From Natrinema sp. SYSU A 869 (GTDB lineage: Archaea > Halobacteriota > Halobacteria > Halobacteriales > Natrialbaceae), in contig NZ_CP082249.1 of NCBI RefSeq assembly GCF_019879105.1, positions 1,054,001 to 1,118,000 of the forward strand: a stretch of DNA of 64,000 nucleotides, in the 5' to 3' direction. The translations under genes and the position numbers were made by a program. The notes beneath the pieces were generated by a model. That model ran no database searches. It was not told the DNA's origin and was given only the letters and a program-made list of their open reading frames with translations. This document shows positions 8,667-18,171 of this stretch, piece after piece (within the stretch, counting starts at the first letter, position 1; every line of letters starts with the position of its first letter).

Positions 8667-9209
8667 CTATCCGCGTCCGCCCGTCGCGACCGTCTCGTCG
8701 CCGGTCGTCGGCGTCGTGGCGCTGTCGGTCCGGATCACGAGATACCCGCCACCGAGGAAGAGCGCACCCCAGAGCAGGAAGAGCGCGTCCCAGAGGACGA
8801 TCGGTCCCGGTCCGGCGGGCCAGACGTGATGAATCCCGAGCAGTTGGTGATTCACGAGCCCTTCGAGGAGGTTGAAGACGCCCCAGCCCATGATCACCGC
8901 ACCCAGCAGCGTCCGTCCGGAGTCGGGAACCGAATGAAAGCGCCACGCCCGCGAGAGTAGTACGACGCCGATGATGGTGAACACGTACGTCGCGAGGTGA
9001 AAGAGCCCGTCGGCCAGCACGTTGAGCTCGAGATCGGTCGCAACGCTCGAGTCCGGGTAGGACGACAGCATATGGTGGATCTGGAGGATCTGATGGAAGA
9101 CGATGCCGTCGAAGAAGCCGCCTAACCCGAGTCCGAGCGCGAGGCCGGCGATCACCAGCGGCTTGGCATCCCGCCGCAGCCCGAGCCACGTTCCGTTCCG
9201 GTCGGCCAT
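8667..9209 (-). CDS. DUF2243 membrane protein
   Basis: A 180-aa integral membrane protein with four hydrophobic helices, including KPLVIAGLALGLGLGGFFDG and the His-rich loops GIVFHQILQIHHMLS and NHQLLGIHHVWP that mark DUF2243. The repeated HQ.L..HH motifs could bind metal or haem, but no function is established. Confidence 0.88.
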   Translation of the reverse strand: MADRNGTWLGLRRDAKPLVIAGLALGLGLGGFFDGIVFHQILQIHHMLSSYPDSSVATDLELNVLADGLFHLATYVFTIIGVVLLSRAWRFHSVPDSGRTLLGAVIMGWGVFNLLEGLVNHQLLGIHHVWPAGPGPIVLWDALFLLWGALFLGGGYLVIRTDSATTPTTGDETVATGGRG

Positions 9210-9292
9210 ACGGCGGGTTCGGCGACGACGACGAAGACCGCGTTGCCTGCCGGTACAGGGATGGCGCGATGCGCTCAGTCGAGACTCCCCGT

Positions 9293-9559
9293 TTACTGGG
9301 ACGCGAGAATAGCCTCGCCGGCGTCAGCGGTCCGTTCGGCGACATCGACCAACGAAAACCAGGTGTTCAGCGCTGCTCGAAGGGCGATAACGTCCTCGGC
9401 GGCAATGTCGATGCAAACGCGCGAGCCGTCCCGCTCGAGGGTCGTCTGCGATCGCTCGTCGTCGATCTCGCCGATTTCGCGGGTGACGCTCGCGGCGACG
9501 AGTTCGGCACGCGACGAGGTCTCGTAGTCGAACTCGAGGGTCGCGTCGTGAGAAGACAC
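9293..9559 (-). CDS. pcc1: KEOPS complex subunit Pcc1
   Basis: An 88-aa Pcc1-like protein, the dimerisation subunit of KEOPS, which with Kae1, Bud32 and Cgi121 makes t6A37 in tRNA. The pattern RAELVAASVTREIGEI..ERSQTTLERDGSRVCIDIAAEDVIALRAALNTW is characteristic. It starts with GTG at 9559, 5 bp after the rpoP stop, inside the conserved archaeal run L37Ae-rpoP-pcc1. Confidence 0.9.
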   Translation of the reverse strand: MSSHDATLEFDYETSSRAELVAASVTREIGEIDDERSQTTLERDGSRVCIDIAAEDVIALRAALNTWFSLVDVAERTADAGEAILASQ

Positions 9560-9564
9560 GCCGG

Positions 9565-9699
9565 TTACTGGACGCCGACTTCCTTGACGTCGCGGCTGCG
9601 TTCCTTCAGGAGTACGCGGTGGCCGCAGTAGGGACAGCGGACGCCGCCGTACTCGTCGAGCTGGACGTCGCGTTTACAGCGGGAGCATTTGTAACTCAT
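9565..9699 (-). CDS. rpoP: DNA-directed RNA polymerase subunit P (Rpb12-like)
   Basis: A 44-aa zinc-ribbon subunit of RNA polymerase. Cys5, Cys8, Cys22 and Cys25 form the C-x2-C...C-x2-C site; the tail [18 protein letters not shown] is basic. It lies between L37Ae and pcc1 on the same strand with short gaps (18 and 5 bp), a gene order conserved in archaea. Confidence 0.95.
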   Translation of the reverse strand: MSYKCSRCKRDVQLDEYGGVRCPYCGHRVLLKERSRDVKEVGVQ

Positions 9700-9717
9700 A
9701 CTGGGTCTCGAAACGCG

Positions 9718-9984
9718 TTATTCGTCGTCGTCCTCTGCGAGAGCAGCGCGGATGGAGCGCTGAACGGTACGGCCGGCGGGGGTCTCCGGACGGTACGCGC
9801 CGCCGGTGAAGACCTTGCCAGTCTCCTCGTTCTTCCAGATGCCAGTGCCGACGCGGGTGACGTCGTCGCCGTCGACTTCGGCGTTCTGCATGTCATCTTC
9901 GATCTCGCTGACGCGACGTCGGGCGACGCGGCCGTAGCGGGCACCGAACCGACCAGCGCTACCGACCTCTCCTTTGTTGGCCAT
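9718..9984 (-). CDS. rpl37ae: 50S ribosomal protein L37Ae, cysteine-free variant
   Basis: An 88-aa L37Ae (eL43). The N-terminal [19 protein letters not shown] and the C-terminal [24 protein letters not shown] blocks are canonical. Family members usually carry a four-cysteine zinc finger in the middle; here it is replaced by a D/E/N/K segment ([26 protein letters not shown]), and the whole protein has no cysteine. It leads the rpoP-pcc1 run and is probably functional, because flanking blocks and frame are intact. Confidence 0.93.
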   Translation of the reverse strand: MANKGEVGSAGRFGARYGRVARRRVSEIEDDMQNAEVDGDDVTRVGTGIWKNEETGKVFTGGAYRPETPAGRTVQRSIRAALAEDDDE

Positions 9985-10089
9985 AGTGGTCCACTCTATC
10001 GCCAGCGGATTCTTAAACCTGTTGAGTCGCGACGGTTCCCGCAGTCCTGATGGCTCCGGCGGGCTGACTGGCCCGTCGCCGGTCTCCGA

Positions 10090-10296
10090 TCAGGAGTCGC
10101 CGATCCGCTCGGCGACCGGCCACGCGAGTAGTTCCAGGAAGACGAGCGCGAGCGCGGCGAGGTAGCCGGCGATCGCGAGCGGCGCAGTGAGCAGTCCCAT
10201 GCCGACGCCTGGGGCCGCAAGCAGCGTACGAACGGCGAGGCCGCTCACCGCTAACAGCGGGATCAGGGTTAGGACGGCGTCTGGTCGCTCGACCAT
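10090..10296 (-). CDS. Small two-helix membrane protein
   Basis: A 68-aa protein that is almost entirely hydrophobic: helices at about 8-28 and 34-60 (PLAIAGYLAALALVFLELLAWP). Start ATG at 10296. It is upstream of the L37Ae gene on the same strand. Unknown function; the codon composition and lack of frame damage suggest a real gene. Confidence 0.65.
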   Translation of the reverse strand: MVERPDAVLTLIPLLAVSGLAVRTLLAAPGVGMGLLTAPLAIAGYLAALALVFLELLAWPVAERIGDS

Positions 10297-10455
10297 GGCT
10301 AATTATATCTAATTACGGCCGGGCCGTTAAGGCTCGGACAACCAGCAGGAACTGACACTTCCATCGACTCGTTACAATATTTGCTGCGGGACTCCCTGCT
10401 GCGGAACCGATATCGGCGGTTGGCAGTCCAAAACGCTGACTCGAACGGGCAGTGG

Positions 10456-11217
10456 CTACTGGAATTCCGAGTCGGCGAGCACGTCGTTGAGATCGTCCCG
10501 GATTCGCTCTCCCATCTCCCGGTCGCGAGCGGTCGTCACGACGCGGTTTTCCTGTACGCTCGAGCCGTTCCGGAGGAGCATTCGAACGTTGCCGCCATCG
10601 TCGGCGCGAGTCACTTTCGCGCGCATGCCCGACTGAGAGCCCTTCCCGCCGGCGTCGATGGGCCCGGGGATCACCTTCTTGACGTGGGGGTGGTCCGCGA
10701 CAGTGTGGATGGCTCGCATCCCCGTTCGGCCGCCGATGAGCGTCGAGTGACTGCCGCTGATCTTCTCGGCCGGCGGCGTCTCGACGACATCGAGCGCGCG
10801 ATTTCCGCGGCGCTCGAGGACCGCCCGAACGGGATCGTCGTCGTCGACGCGGTAGAAGGGGTGATGGATGTCCTCCCGGACGGCGCGAATGACCGTTCGC
10901 ACGCCGCCGGCGTAGACCTCTTCAGGACGCTTCCGGCGGATCTCGTCGCCGATCAGTCCGGCGAAGTTTCGGAGTTCGATGGGTTCGTTCTCGCCGTCTT
11001 CGGGCGTTGTCGTAATCGCCGTCTCGCCGAGCACCTGCTCGTCTGCATCGATCTCGGCGTCTCTCGCTGTCGGCTCGTCGGGCTCGTCAGCGAGCATCGT
11101 GATGGTCGCCCTATCGCGCGCCGCCTCGAGGACGATTGCCTCGGTGTTGGTCTCTCGACAGACCAGACAGAAGTCCCCGGGTTTCTCGAGCGGCGATGCG
11201 CAGTGGCGACACTCCAT
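10456..11217 (-). CDS. DUF2103 family zinc-ribbon protein
   Basis: A 253-aa protein. The N-terminus has a C-x2-C...C-x2-C zinc ribbon (Cys3, Cys6, Cys17, Cys20). The C-terminal 110 residues match DUF2103, a predicted metal-binding family (SHSTLIGGRTGMRAIHTVADHPHVKKVIPGPID, then GSQSGMRAKVTRAD). The middle (about residues 75-140) contains an 'EIRRKRPEEVYAGG' segment found in haloarchaeal members. A role in RNA or translation has been suspected because of the basic C-terminus, but it is unproven. Confidence 0.85.
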   Translation of the reverse strand: MECRHCASPLEKPGDFCLVCRETNTEAIVLEAARDRATITMLADEPDEPTARDAEIDADEQVLGETAITTTPEDGENEPIELRNFAGLIGDEIRRKRPEEVYAGGVRTVIRAVREDIHHPFYRVDDDDPVRAVLERRGNRALDVVETPPAEKISGSHSTLIGGRTGMRAIHTVADHPHVKKVIPGPIDAGGKGSQSGMRAKVTRADDGGNVRMLLRNGSSVQENRVVTTARDREMGERIRDDLNDVLADSEFQ

Positions 11218-11563
11218 AGTCGTTCTTGGCGGGACGGATGTAAAACAGGTCTGTTTCCGACCGGACGCGGTAGTCGTCGGTCGGACACCGCTTGAACGGA
11301 CCGAAATTCAGTTCCCAGAGAGTACAACTCGGACCGACGCCGAGTCCGGATTAGCCGCTCCCGTCCGCATCGTCTCGTCGCTCCCGACCGCTCTCCGTGA
11401 CGCCGTCACGTTACCTCGATATCGGTGAGACACACTGCCGTCTTCTCGCCCGTACTGCTTCCGAGAGCGACGGCTCCGAGCCAGCGTTCGATTGGATATC
11501 CCTTGGAACTGACTCCCTAAATGGTGTGGCTTTGAAATACCAGGAGACCATGACCGTCAGTCA
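11218..11563. other. Intergenic, no gene seen
   Basis: I find no convincing reading frame on either strand and no tRNA-like fold between the DUF2103 start and the SurE stop. The part nearest 11218 must hold the DUF2103 promoter. Confidence 0.5.
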
Positions 11564-12409
11564 TTACAGGATTCGATCGAAGACGTTCTGCACCGGCTCC
11601 GTATCGACGACGTCGTAGGGAACCCGAAGTGGGGAGATCGATACCGCTTCCTCGAGCACGGCGTGGCGGTCGGTGTCCTCGCCGTCGGGAATGTCCCGGT
11701 TCGACATCTGTTGCCAGAGGCGGTTAGTCAACTGAAACGCGCCGTCCTCGAACGCCGCGTCCATCTCGTAGACTTCGGTCGGGCGCGTAATCGCGAAGCC
11801 GTTGGGCTCGCAATCCGGTCGGGGGACGTTGACGTTCAGGTAGTCCACCCGATCGAACAGGCCGGTGCCGGGTGTGGCGCTGACGAGATCGGCAGTGATC
11901 TCACCCGCTCGTTCGAAGTCCGCGGGCTCGAGGTCGTCATCGTAGCCCAGCGTGTCCATCGAGACAGCGATCGATGGAGTCTCGAGGAAGGCAGCCTCCA
12001 TGGCGGCGCTGACGGTTCCCGATCGAGAGAAGACGTAGGCCCCGAGGTTCGCGCCAGAGTTACAGCCGGAGACGACGATATCGGGTTCGGGCTCGAGGCC
12101 TTTCGTGCCGACGATGGCGCAGTCATAGGGAGTGCCGTCGACGGCGTACCCGAGTTCGTGGTCGGTGTGAGGGACCGGCGAGGTGAACGAGTCCGTCTCT
12201 AGGTCCAGCGAGAAGTCGTCAGCATCGTCGCGCGACGACCTCGTCCGGCCGTAGGAGAGTGATCGGCCGACCGCGCTCCGATTCCGGTCGGGCGCGACAA
12301 CGGTGACCGTGCCGACCGCTGAGAGGGCGTCGTACAGTGCCCGGATGCCGGGCGCGTCGATTCCGTCGTCGTTCGTCAGGAGAATATGGGGTTCCGAGTC
12401 CAGGTCCAT
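11564..12409 (-). CDS. surE: 5'/3'-nucleotidase SurE
   Basis: A 281-aa SurE phosphatase. The metal site TNDDGIDAPG is at residues 12-21, followed by VAPDRNRSAVGRSLS and the NSGANLG loop that complete the active site. It hydrolyses nucleoside 5'- and 3'-monophosphates. It is slightly longer than bacterial SurE because of an acidic insertion after residue 55 (SSRDDADDFSLDLETD), common in haloarchaea. The zinc-ribbon gene upstream ends 27 bp before its start. Confidence 0.93.
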   Translation of the reverse strand: MDLDSEPHILLTNDDGIDAPGIRALYDALSAVGTVTVVAPDRNRSAVGRSLSYGRTRSSRDDADDFSLDLETDSFTSPVPHTDHELGYAVDGTPYDCAIVGTKGLEPEPDIVVSGCNSGANLGAYVFSRSGTVSAAMEAAFLETPSIAVSMDTLGYDDDLEPADFERAGEITADLVSATPGTGLFDRVDYLNVNVPRPDCEPNGFAITRPTEVYEMDAAFEDGAFQLTNRLWQQMSNRDIPDGEDTDRHAVLEEAVSISPLRVPYDVVDTEPVQNVFDRIL

Positions 12410-12435
12410 TGGCTGGTCGTTCGATAGCGGGCGAG

Positions 12436-12888
12436 CTACGTAGCAGTTCGGTTCCCGGACGATGACCGACTGACCGTGTCCGCGAGTTTCGTCCCGCAGG
12501 CCGGACAGTACCGCGAGCCGTCGGCGACTAGCGCATCACAGTCGGGACAGGCTAGACTCTCGTCCGGGTCGGCGACGGCCTCGAGGGCCTCGCCACAGGA
12601 CGGGCAGTAGTCGGCCGACATCGGGACATCCGCGCCGCAGTTCGGACAGCCGGTGGCGTCCTCCCAGAGAACGCGACGCTTCGATTTCGAGATGTAGTTG
12701 TACGCGCCCCACACAACATTGCCAAGTCCCATCGAGAACCAGAACGTCAGGACCGCGACCAGAATGTGCGAGACGACCGAACCGAACTCCCGGTCGACCA
12801 TCACGACACGATCCGGCGTCTCCTCCTCGATCGCCCAGCCCTGCGCCACGAGGTCATCGATCTCTCGTTGCAGCCGTTTACTGTGCAT
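12436..12888 (-). CDS. Membrane protein with double zinc ribbon
   Basis: A 150-aa protein. An N-terminal helical segment and a hydrophobic helix (about residues 40-62, ILVAVLTFWFSMGLGNVVWG) are followed by two zinc ribbons: CPNCGA...CPSCG and CPDCDA...CPACG (residues 81-132). The layout is that of small haloarchaeal 'zinc ribbon domain' membrane proteins; the partner is unknown. It is probably co-transcribed with surE. Confidence 0.8.
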   Translation of the reverse strand: MHSKRLQREIDDLVAQGWAIEEETPDRVVMVDREFGSVVSHILVAVLTFWFSMGLGNVVWGAYNYISKSKRRVLWEDATGCPNCGADVPMSADYCPSCGEALEAVADPDESLACPDCDALVADGSRYCPACGTKLADTVSRSSSGNRTAT

Positions 12889-12989
12889 GGACGTGGTAGG
12901 ACTCGAGCGAGCAAAAGGGTGTCAGTGAAACCGGAGTTGTCACTGCCCCGTTTATATTCCGGATGAGTCTTCAGGGAAGCCGTTTGGGG

Positions 12990-13337
12990 TCAGTGCAGGC
13001 GTGCTGACACCCGGTCAATCACCGGACTGTGTGGGACGTCCATCGCGCGGTACATCCACCCTTGAACGAGAATTGAGACGAACAGTCCGCAGACGAGAAT
13101 CATCGGATACCACGTCGTCGGGATTCCGTTCCAGTGCACCCACGACGCGCTAGCGACGCCGACGGCGGTGAACAGAATCGAACTGACGAGATGGAGCTTC
13201 GAGACCAGCGGCTCGCGCGATCGCTGTTCGGTGGTATAGATGCGCTGTTCGGCCAGCCCTAGTGATCCCTGAACGACGTACACTACCGACATAAATACGA
13301 AGAACAGCTCGAACATATAGGACGCTATTCGTGACAA
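12990..13337 (-). CDS. Three-helix membrane protein of unknown function
   Basis: A 115-aa protein with hydrophobic helices at about 7-25, 48-66 and 76-95. The loop after helix 1 is charged (LAEQRIYTTEQRSREP). The frame is clean, start ATG at 13337. I do not recognise the family. It has its own promoter region to the left of the 13.4-kb gene. Confidence 0.65.
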   Translation of the reverse strand: MSRIASYMFELFFVFMSVVYVVQGSLGLAEQRIYTTEQRSREPLVSKLHLVSSILFTAVGVASASWVHWNGIPTTWYPMILVCGLFVSILVQGWMYRAMDVPHSPVIDRVSARLH

Positions 13338-13402
13338 TCAGTTAATTCTTTTGTCGATCGCTCCCCCAGCAGTTCGACCGGGAGCCGAACCGGTCATCGC
13401 CG

Positions 13403-13699
13403 TCACCACGGCAGGTACCGCCGAAGACGAGCCACCATCGATGGCTCGTGTCGGACCCAGAGCGTCGTTCCCTCGGCGTCAAACACCGCCTCCGTGGCGG
13501 GAATCCGCTCGCCGTCCGGGAGGTGGAAGTACTGATCGCCGGCCGGAACCGTCCCGCCGCTGCTCGCACCGAACAGTGACTTCGATCGCCCTGTCGGCTC
13601 CGGAACGGGCTCGCTGTACTCGATTTCGTACACCGTCTGCCCGTCTTCGGTCGTCTTCCGCCAGTCAACTATTTCGCGGGTCTCGTTCGTTCCGATCAT
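13403..13699 (-). CDS. Hypothetical protein
   Basis: A 98-aa soluble acidic protein (start ATG at 13699). It contains beta-rich segments (TVYEIEYSEPVPEP, YFHLPDGERIPATEAVFDAEGTTLWVRHE) and a short C-terminal basic helix. Good haloarchaeal codon use. No family recognised. Confidence 0.65.
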   Translation of the reverse strand: MIGTNETREIVDWRKTTEDGQTVYEIEYSEPVPEPTGRSKSLFGASSGGTVPAGDQYFHLPDGERIPATEAVFDAEGTTLWVRHEPSMVARLRRYLPW

Positions 13700-13830
13700 A
13701 TTCGGGGATTCCCCCGATTTGCCGGCTGACGAGTGACGTGGACCATTCGTTCGAATACCACTCGTGATGGCATGCTAAAGGCTTCGGCGAGGGTATCGAG
13801 CGGCGAGACTCGGCCTCGAGCGAAGCGATG

Positions 13831-15210
13831 TCAGCCGAGGTCGACCGGATTGACCTTCAGATACTCCCGCGAGACGACGGTCGCGTACGACCCCTTCGGC
13901 AGCGCGAACTCGAGGGTCAGCGGGTCAGTCTCGAGGCGCAGATCAGTTCGAAGGAGCATGGCTCGCCGCGTCCCGGTCGAGTCGAACTCGCCGGGGAGGT
14001 CGAAATCAGCGGGCTCGAGGCCGAGGTCGTCAAGGACGGCGCGCTCGATCTCACCCTGCTCGCCGTCGGCCAGTTCGGTCTCGGTGCCGACCAGCGGCGC
14101 GGTGACGAACGCCCGGCCGCGCTCGCAGTGGCGGGTCACCGAGTCGACCCGGCGCTCGTTGACGCGCTGGAGTCGGTCCGTATCGGGCAGTGCGAGCCCG
14201 TCAGGGGCGTCGGTATCAGAGAAGCAGACGACGTCGCCCTCGACGGGGCGATCGAACGGTAGGCCGCGTTCGAGCCGTTCGGAGAGCATCAGGTTGAACG
14301 CGTAGGATTGGGCGGCGTGGACGAACAGCCGCTGGAGATTCGAGGGGACCCGCTCGAGAGCTTCTCTGAACTCTGCAGGACCAGGCTCGCCGTCGTCCTC
14401 GGCGAGTGCGTGGATCATCGACCGCTCGTAGCGCAGGCGGTGCGGGACGCGCTCGAGGGCCGCCTGCCAGTCGCGAGTCTCCTCGACGAACGTTCTGGCT
14501 TCTTGGGTTCCCTCCGGTTCCGCCTCGGTCGGGTTCCCTAGATAAGCCATCACCGCACCCTCCCAGTCGTCGCGGGCGATCGCGAGCCCCACCTTGTGCG
14601 TGACCGGCCGACGGCTGCCGAAGCGCTGCTGGCCGAAGAAGTTGGGGACGCCGATCGAGGTCGCGTCCCCGCTCGAGCCGTCTGCACTGCCACCGCTCCG
14701 GTGTCGATCATCGAGTCCGCCGAACTCGCTCAGTTCGTCCGTGATCGTCGCGGCGTTTTCCGGCTGTTCGGGATCCGTGATAACGAGTTCGAACGCGTTA
14801 CCGGCGAGGTCACCGAACTCGAGGTTTCGGCCGGCCTTGCCGAGCACCTCGATCTCGACGCCATTGATCTCCGGCAAGTCCTCGGGATCGGCTCCGTAGA
14901 CCGAGAACAACTGGGTCGTCACGGCGTACTTGTCCTTTGTCCCGGCCCAGTTGACCTGCTCGCGGGAGATTCCTAGCGCGTCCGAGAGCCGCGAGGCGAA
15001 GTCGTTGGTGTCCCACCCCTGCAGCGTCGCTCGAAAGACGAGGTGTGGGTAGGCGTCCGTCGGCGCGTCGACGGGTTCGGTGTCAAAGCGCTCGAGTTCG
15101 CGCACCCGGAAATCGGCGTCGTCCTCGCGGAGACGGCCGCCGACGCCGTCCGCGTCGCTGACGTAGTACTCCATACCGACGGCCTGCTCCGTGGGGTGGC
15201 CTGAGCGCAT
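13831..15210 (-). CDS. truD: tRNA pseudouridine(13) synthase TruD
   Basis: A 459-aa TruD. The catalytic Asp is Asp93 in [12 protein letters not shown]; the FFGQQRFGS motif and the C-terminal [12 protein letters not shown]-like block are family hallmarks. It modifies U13 of tRNA. The ATG at 15210 ([22 protein letters not shown]) matches the usual haloarchaeal N-terminus, while the frame open to 15300 is not protein-like. A Gly/Ser/Asp-rich insertion ([20 protein letters not shown]) precedes the FFGQQRFG motif. Confidence 0.93.
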   Translation of the reverse strand: MRSGHPTEQAVGMEYYVSDADGVGGRLREDDADFRVRELERFDTEPVDAPTDAYPHLVFRATLQGWDTNDFASRLSDALGISREQVNWAGTKDKYAVTTQLFSVYGADPEDLPEINGVEIEVLGKAGRNLEFGDLAGNAFELVITDPEQPENAATITDELSEFGGLDDRHRSGGSADGSSGDATSIGVPNFFGQQRFGSRRPVTHKVGLAIARDDWEGAVMAYLGNPTEAEPEGTQEARTFVEETRDWQAALERVPHRLRYERSMIHALAEDDGEPGPAEFREALERVPSNLQRLFVHAAQSYAFNLMLSERLERGLPFDRPVEGDVVCFSDTDAPDGLALPDTDRLQRVNERRVDSVTRHCERGRAFVTAPLVGTETELADGEQGEIERAVLDDLGLEPADFDLPGEFDSTGTRRAMLLRTDLRLETDPLTLEFALPKGSYATVVSREYLKVNPVDLG

Positions 15211-15318
15211 ACTGATTGCCGTCGATTCGAGTGCCGCGCGTAAATCGGTTCGTTCTCGAGTCTTGTGCTTTACCACCTTCCCAGATAGAGCAACAAACAT
15301 GTAATAGATGTAGCCACT

Positions 15319-16025
15319 ATGATCTATTTAGAGATGGAATCATCGCTAGTCGAATCACTTGCCATTGGTATTATCGGAGCAATTATTGGGTCCTTTCTGA
15401 CAGATAAGTTTGCCAGAAATAGATCACGAGAAAATGACGTATATATTCCAATTTTCAAAAAGGTTCACAGTATTTCTCACTCCCTAAAATATGATGAAGA
15501 GGTAGGTGAATTCCAAAAGGTCTGGAGTGCTTTTGACGGAGATATTCAACAAAGGATTGATGGAAATACCAACATTCCCGGCGAACTTGTAATGTTAGAT
15601 GGGAGAATATCCACACTCAATAATTTTCTGAGAGATTACCTAAATTCCTTAGATAACACGTCGACACAGTCAAATCTAATAGAAGATTCAGATAAGGAGT
15701 GTGAGATTGCCATAACGAAGAATAAAATGAAAATTCCAACAGAAGATTTTGTCAATCAGTTTGGAGAGACTATTATTACTGCAACTGAAAAGAGTGATCT
15801 CTGGAAAAGACTATGCTGGAAAGCGAAAGGCGATCAAATCCATTCTGAAATCAACGATTGGGACCCCTCTGGGAACATATTGAGCTCTTATGGAGAACCC
15901 GCACAGAAACGTATAGGAATCACCCTCAGATGTCCAAACCCCCGGATGAAGTATATAATGATGCAATCAATCAGGCTCAGAAAGCAAACGAAGGTCTGAA
16001 ATCAGAAATAGAACAGATAGAATGA
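15319..16025 (+). pseudogene. AT-rich orphan gene with N-terminal membrane anchor, one frameshift
   Basis: From ATG 15319 (or 15334) the frame encodes a membrane helix (ESLAIGIIGAIIGSFLTDKF) and a K/E/N/S-rich soluble domain. The base composition is far more AT-rich than the flanks, suggesting recent transfer. The frame as given ends at 15999 with an implausible tail (MKYIMMQSIRLRKQTKV). The frame reached by adding one base reads PPDEVYNDAINQAQKANEG, then KSEIEQIE and a stop at 16023-16025, a typical hydrophilic C-terminus. The shift lies between about 15860 and 15943; a C5 run at 15939-15943 is the likeliest site. Repaired length is 235 aa. Mutation or a sequencing undercall would both explain this. 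No family recognised. Confidence 0.6.
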
Positions 16026-16053
16026 TGATCTGTCTAAAACATCAAAATCTCAA

Positions 16054-16827
16054 TTAGTCCGTCCGTGGGATCGACCGCGCGCCCAGCGCGAACGCAAGGA
16101 CGGCGAGGATGGCGAGAATCCCGAGGTTCGCGAACGCGGGATCGATACCGGCGACCGTCGGCGTCTCCGCGCCCGAATAGGTTGCGGCCCGCACGCCGCG
16201 AGCGAAGTACGTCAGCGGCGAGAGGTTCACGAGCGGTTCGAACCAGCTGGGCAGTTGCGAGAGGGAGATGAACGTCTCCGAGAGGAAGAGCAGCGGGAGC
16301 CCGATCGCGTTGCTGGCGGCGACCGCGCCGTCCTGCGAATCGGTGTAGCTGCCGAGCATCGCACCGACGCCGCAAAAGCAGACAACGCCGACGAGGACGT
16401 ATGGGATCAACAGCGGCGAGAACGTGATCTCCGCGCCGGTCAGCAGGACTACCAGTCCGAGGATGAGCAGGCTCGCCAGTCCGATGATCGCGGCGTTGAC
16501 CACGGTCTGGGCGAGCAACCACTCGCCTCGAGTCAACGGCGTCGTCGCGAGTTTCTCGAAGCGGCTACCATCGCGGTGGCGTGCGACCTCGCTCCCCATC
16601 CGCGATAGCGGGGTAAAGAGGACGACGACGGCAAGGTAGCCCGGGACGTAGTAGGCCGCCGGTTCGGTGAACAGGCCCTCGCCGGTCGGATCGGTGCGGA
16701 TCAGCGCACCGAAGATGACGATCAGGATCACCGGGAAGAAGAAGGTGAAGAAGACCGCCGTTCGCCGGCGGATGAACGACCGCCAGCCGGCGCTTGTCTC
16801 GGCCTCGACGCGACCCATTCGACTCAT
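16054..16827 (-). CDS. ABC-2 type transporter permease
   Basis: A 257-aa ABC-2 permease with six hydrophobic segments: FFTFFFPVILIVIFGALI, YLAVVVLF, a helical pair at about 110-160, GLPLLFLSETFI, and a C-terminal helix. The conserved coupling segment RFEKLATTPLTRGEW is present. It starts 4 nt inside the end of the ATPase gene (ATGA overlap), so the two form one exporter. The substrate (drug, lipid or other) is not indicated. Confidence 0.9.
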   Translation of the reverse strand: MSRMGRVEAETSAGWRSFIRRRTAVFFTFFFPVILIVIFGALIRTDPTGEGLFTEPAAYYVPGYLAVVVLFTPLSRMGSEVARHRDGSRFEKLATTPLTRGEWLLAQTVVNAAIIGLASLLILGLVVLLTGAEITFSPLLIPYVLVGVVCFCGVGAMLGSYTDSQDGAVAASNAIGLPLLFLSETFISLSQLPSWFEPLVNLSPLTYFARGVRAATYSGAETPTVAGIDPAFANLGILAILAVLAFALGARSIPRTD

Positions 16828-17813
16828 GCCGTCTCACCCGCGTGTGCGACGTCCGAACCGTCAGCCTGACCGTCTCCGCTTTCGAGCCGATCGGTTCGCT
16901 CGCGTTCCGTCGCGTCGGCCAGCGTGAGATAGACGTCCTCAAGGTCCGGTTCGGCCCACGAGAATTCGGTGTACTCGATGTCGCGGGCCTCGAGGTAGTC
17001 GACGACAATCCCGATCGCGGCGGGGTCGATGTCCCGGATGACCACCGCGCTATCCGGGTTTCGATTCCGGCCACGTTCCGGACGAGCGACCGGGTACTCG
17101 AGGTCTGCGAAGGCGTCTGGGTCGGCCGCCGTCTCGATCGTGAGCCGACTCGAGCCGCCGTGGTCGCGGACTAGGCGTTCAGGGGGTCCCTGTGCGACGA
17201 GCGAGCCGTCGGCGAGCAGGCCGACGCGGTCGGCGAGCCGTTCGGCTTCGGCCATGTCGTGAGTGGTAAGGACGACCGTCGTTCCATCGGCGGCGAGATC
17301 TTCGATCAGTCGCCAGACGGTGCGCCGGCCAGCGGGATCGATGCCGGTCGTCGGCTCGTCGAGGAAGAGCAGATCTGGGTCGTTGACCAGCGCAGAGCCG
17401 ACGCAGACCCGGCGTTGCTGGCCGCCCGAGAGGTCCTCATACCAGGTGTCACCGGTATCGACGAGGCCGACGGCCGCGAGCACGTCGTCGGGATCGCGCG
17501 GGTCGTCATAGAGTCCTGCATAGTAGGCGAGCAGTTCCCTCGCGCTGAGCCGGCCGGGCGGCGAGAACGCCTGTGGCAACACGCCGAGCCGGTCGCGATC
17601 GACGGCCGACGGCGACGCGCCGAGGATCTGTGCCGTCCCGTCGTCGGGATCGGTCGTCCCGGTCAGCGCGCGGACGAGCGTCGTCTTGCCGGCCCCGTTC
17701 GGACCGATCAGCGCGAAGACCTCGCCGCTCGAGACCGACAGCGAGGCCCCGGATAGGGCGACGGTCTCGCCGTAGGCCTTCTCGAGGTCTGTCGCTTCGA
17801 CTACGGCTTCCAT
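16824..17813 (-). CDS. ABC transporter ATP-binding protein (ABC-2 exporter)
   Basis: A 329-aa ATPase from the ATG at 17813. Walker A GPNGAGKT is at 37-44, the ABC signature LSGGQQ at 128-133, Walker B LLFLDEP at 148-154. A C-terminal extension of about 100 residues is typical of DrrA/NatA-like exporters (TIETAADPDAFADL, then VVDYLEARDIEYTEFSW). The longer frame upstream lacks protein character. It is coupled to the permease by a 4-nt overlap. Confidence 0.92.
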   Translation of the reverse strand: MEAVVEATDLEKAYGETVALSGASLSVSSGEVFALIGPNGAGKTTLVRALTGTTDPDDGTAQILGASPSAVDRDRLGVLPQAFSPPGRLSARELLAYYAGLYDDPRDPDDVLAAVGLVDTGDTWYEDLSGGQQRRVCVGSALVNDPDLLFLDEPTTGIDPAGRRTVWRLIEDLAADGTTVVLTTHDMAEAERLADRVGLLADGSLVAQGPPERLVRDHGGSSRLTIETAADPDAFADLEYPVARPERGRNRNPDSAVVIRDIDPAAIGIVVDYLEARDIEYTEFSWAEPDLEDVYLTLADATERERTDRLESGDGQADGSDVAHAGETA

Positions 17814-18171
17814 ACGAGTCGGTTCCGGCGCAGTGTGGGTAAGGGGTTCGGTTCGGGGAGCCAATACGTTCGCGGGTGGATACGTTGCTGGATCGGGATT
17901 CAGACGCGTTCGAAAAACCACGTTCCCCACTATTGTGGCACATGATATCGCCACGCCTCCATCTCTCGTATCGACCTGATCATCTCAGGGAAGTCCATAC
18001 CCGATTATTGTTTCAGATCCTCTATTAACGCGATGCTCGAGTTATTGCCGTACCGACAGCAATTTGAGACAGCAGGAGAGCAGAAAACGCGCAATCAGAA
18101 CCGTCACTCGTTCGAGTTCTTGCCCTCGCAGGGTCAACTATTACCCACTGATTCGTGGTACCGAATCGGGA
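17814..18171. other. Divergent intergenic region
   Basis: 358 bp between divergent ABC-exporter and LLM-oxidoreductase genes. It contains AT-richer patches near 17930-17950 and 18000-18030 that may hold the two promoters. No ORF with protein-like composition is seen. Confidence 0.5.
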
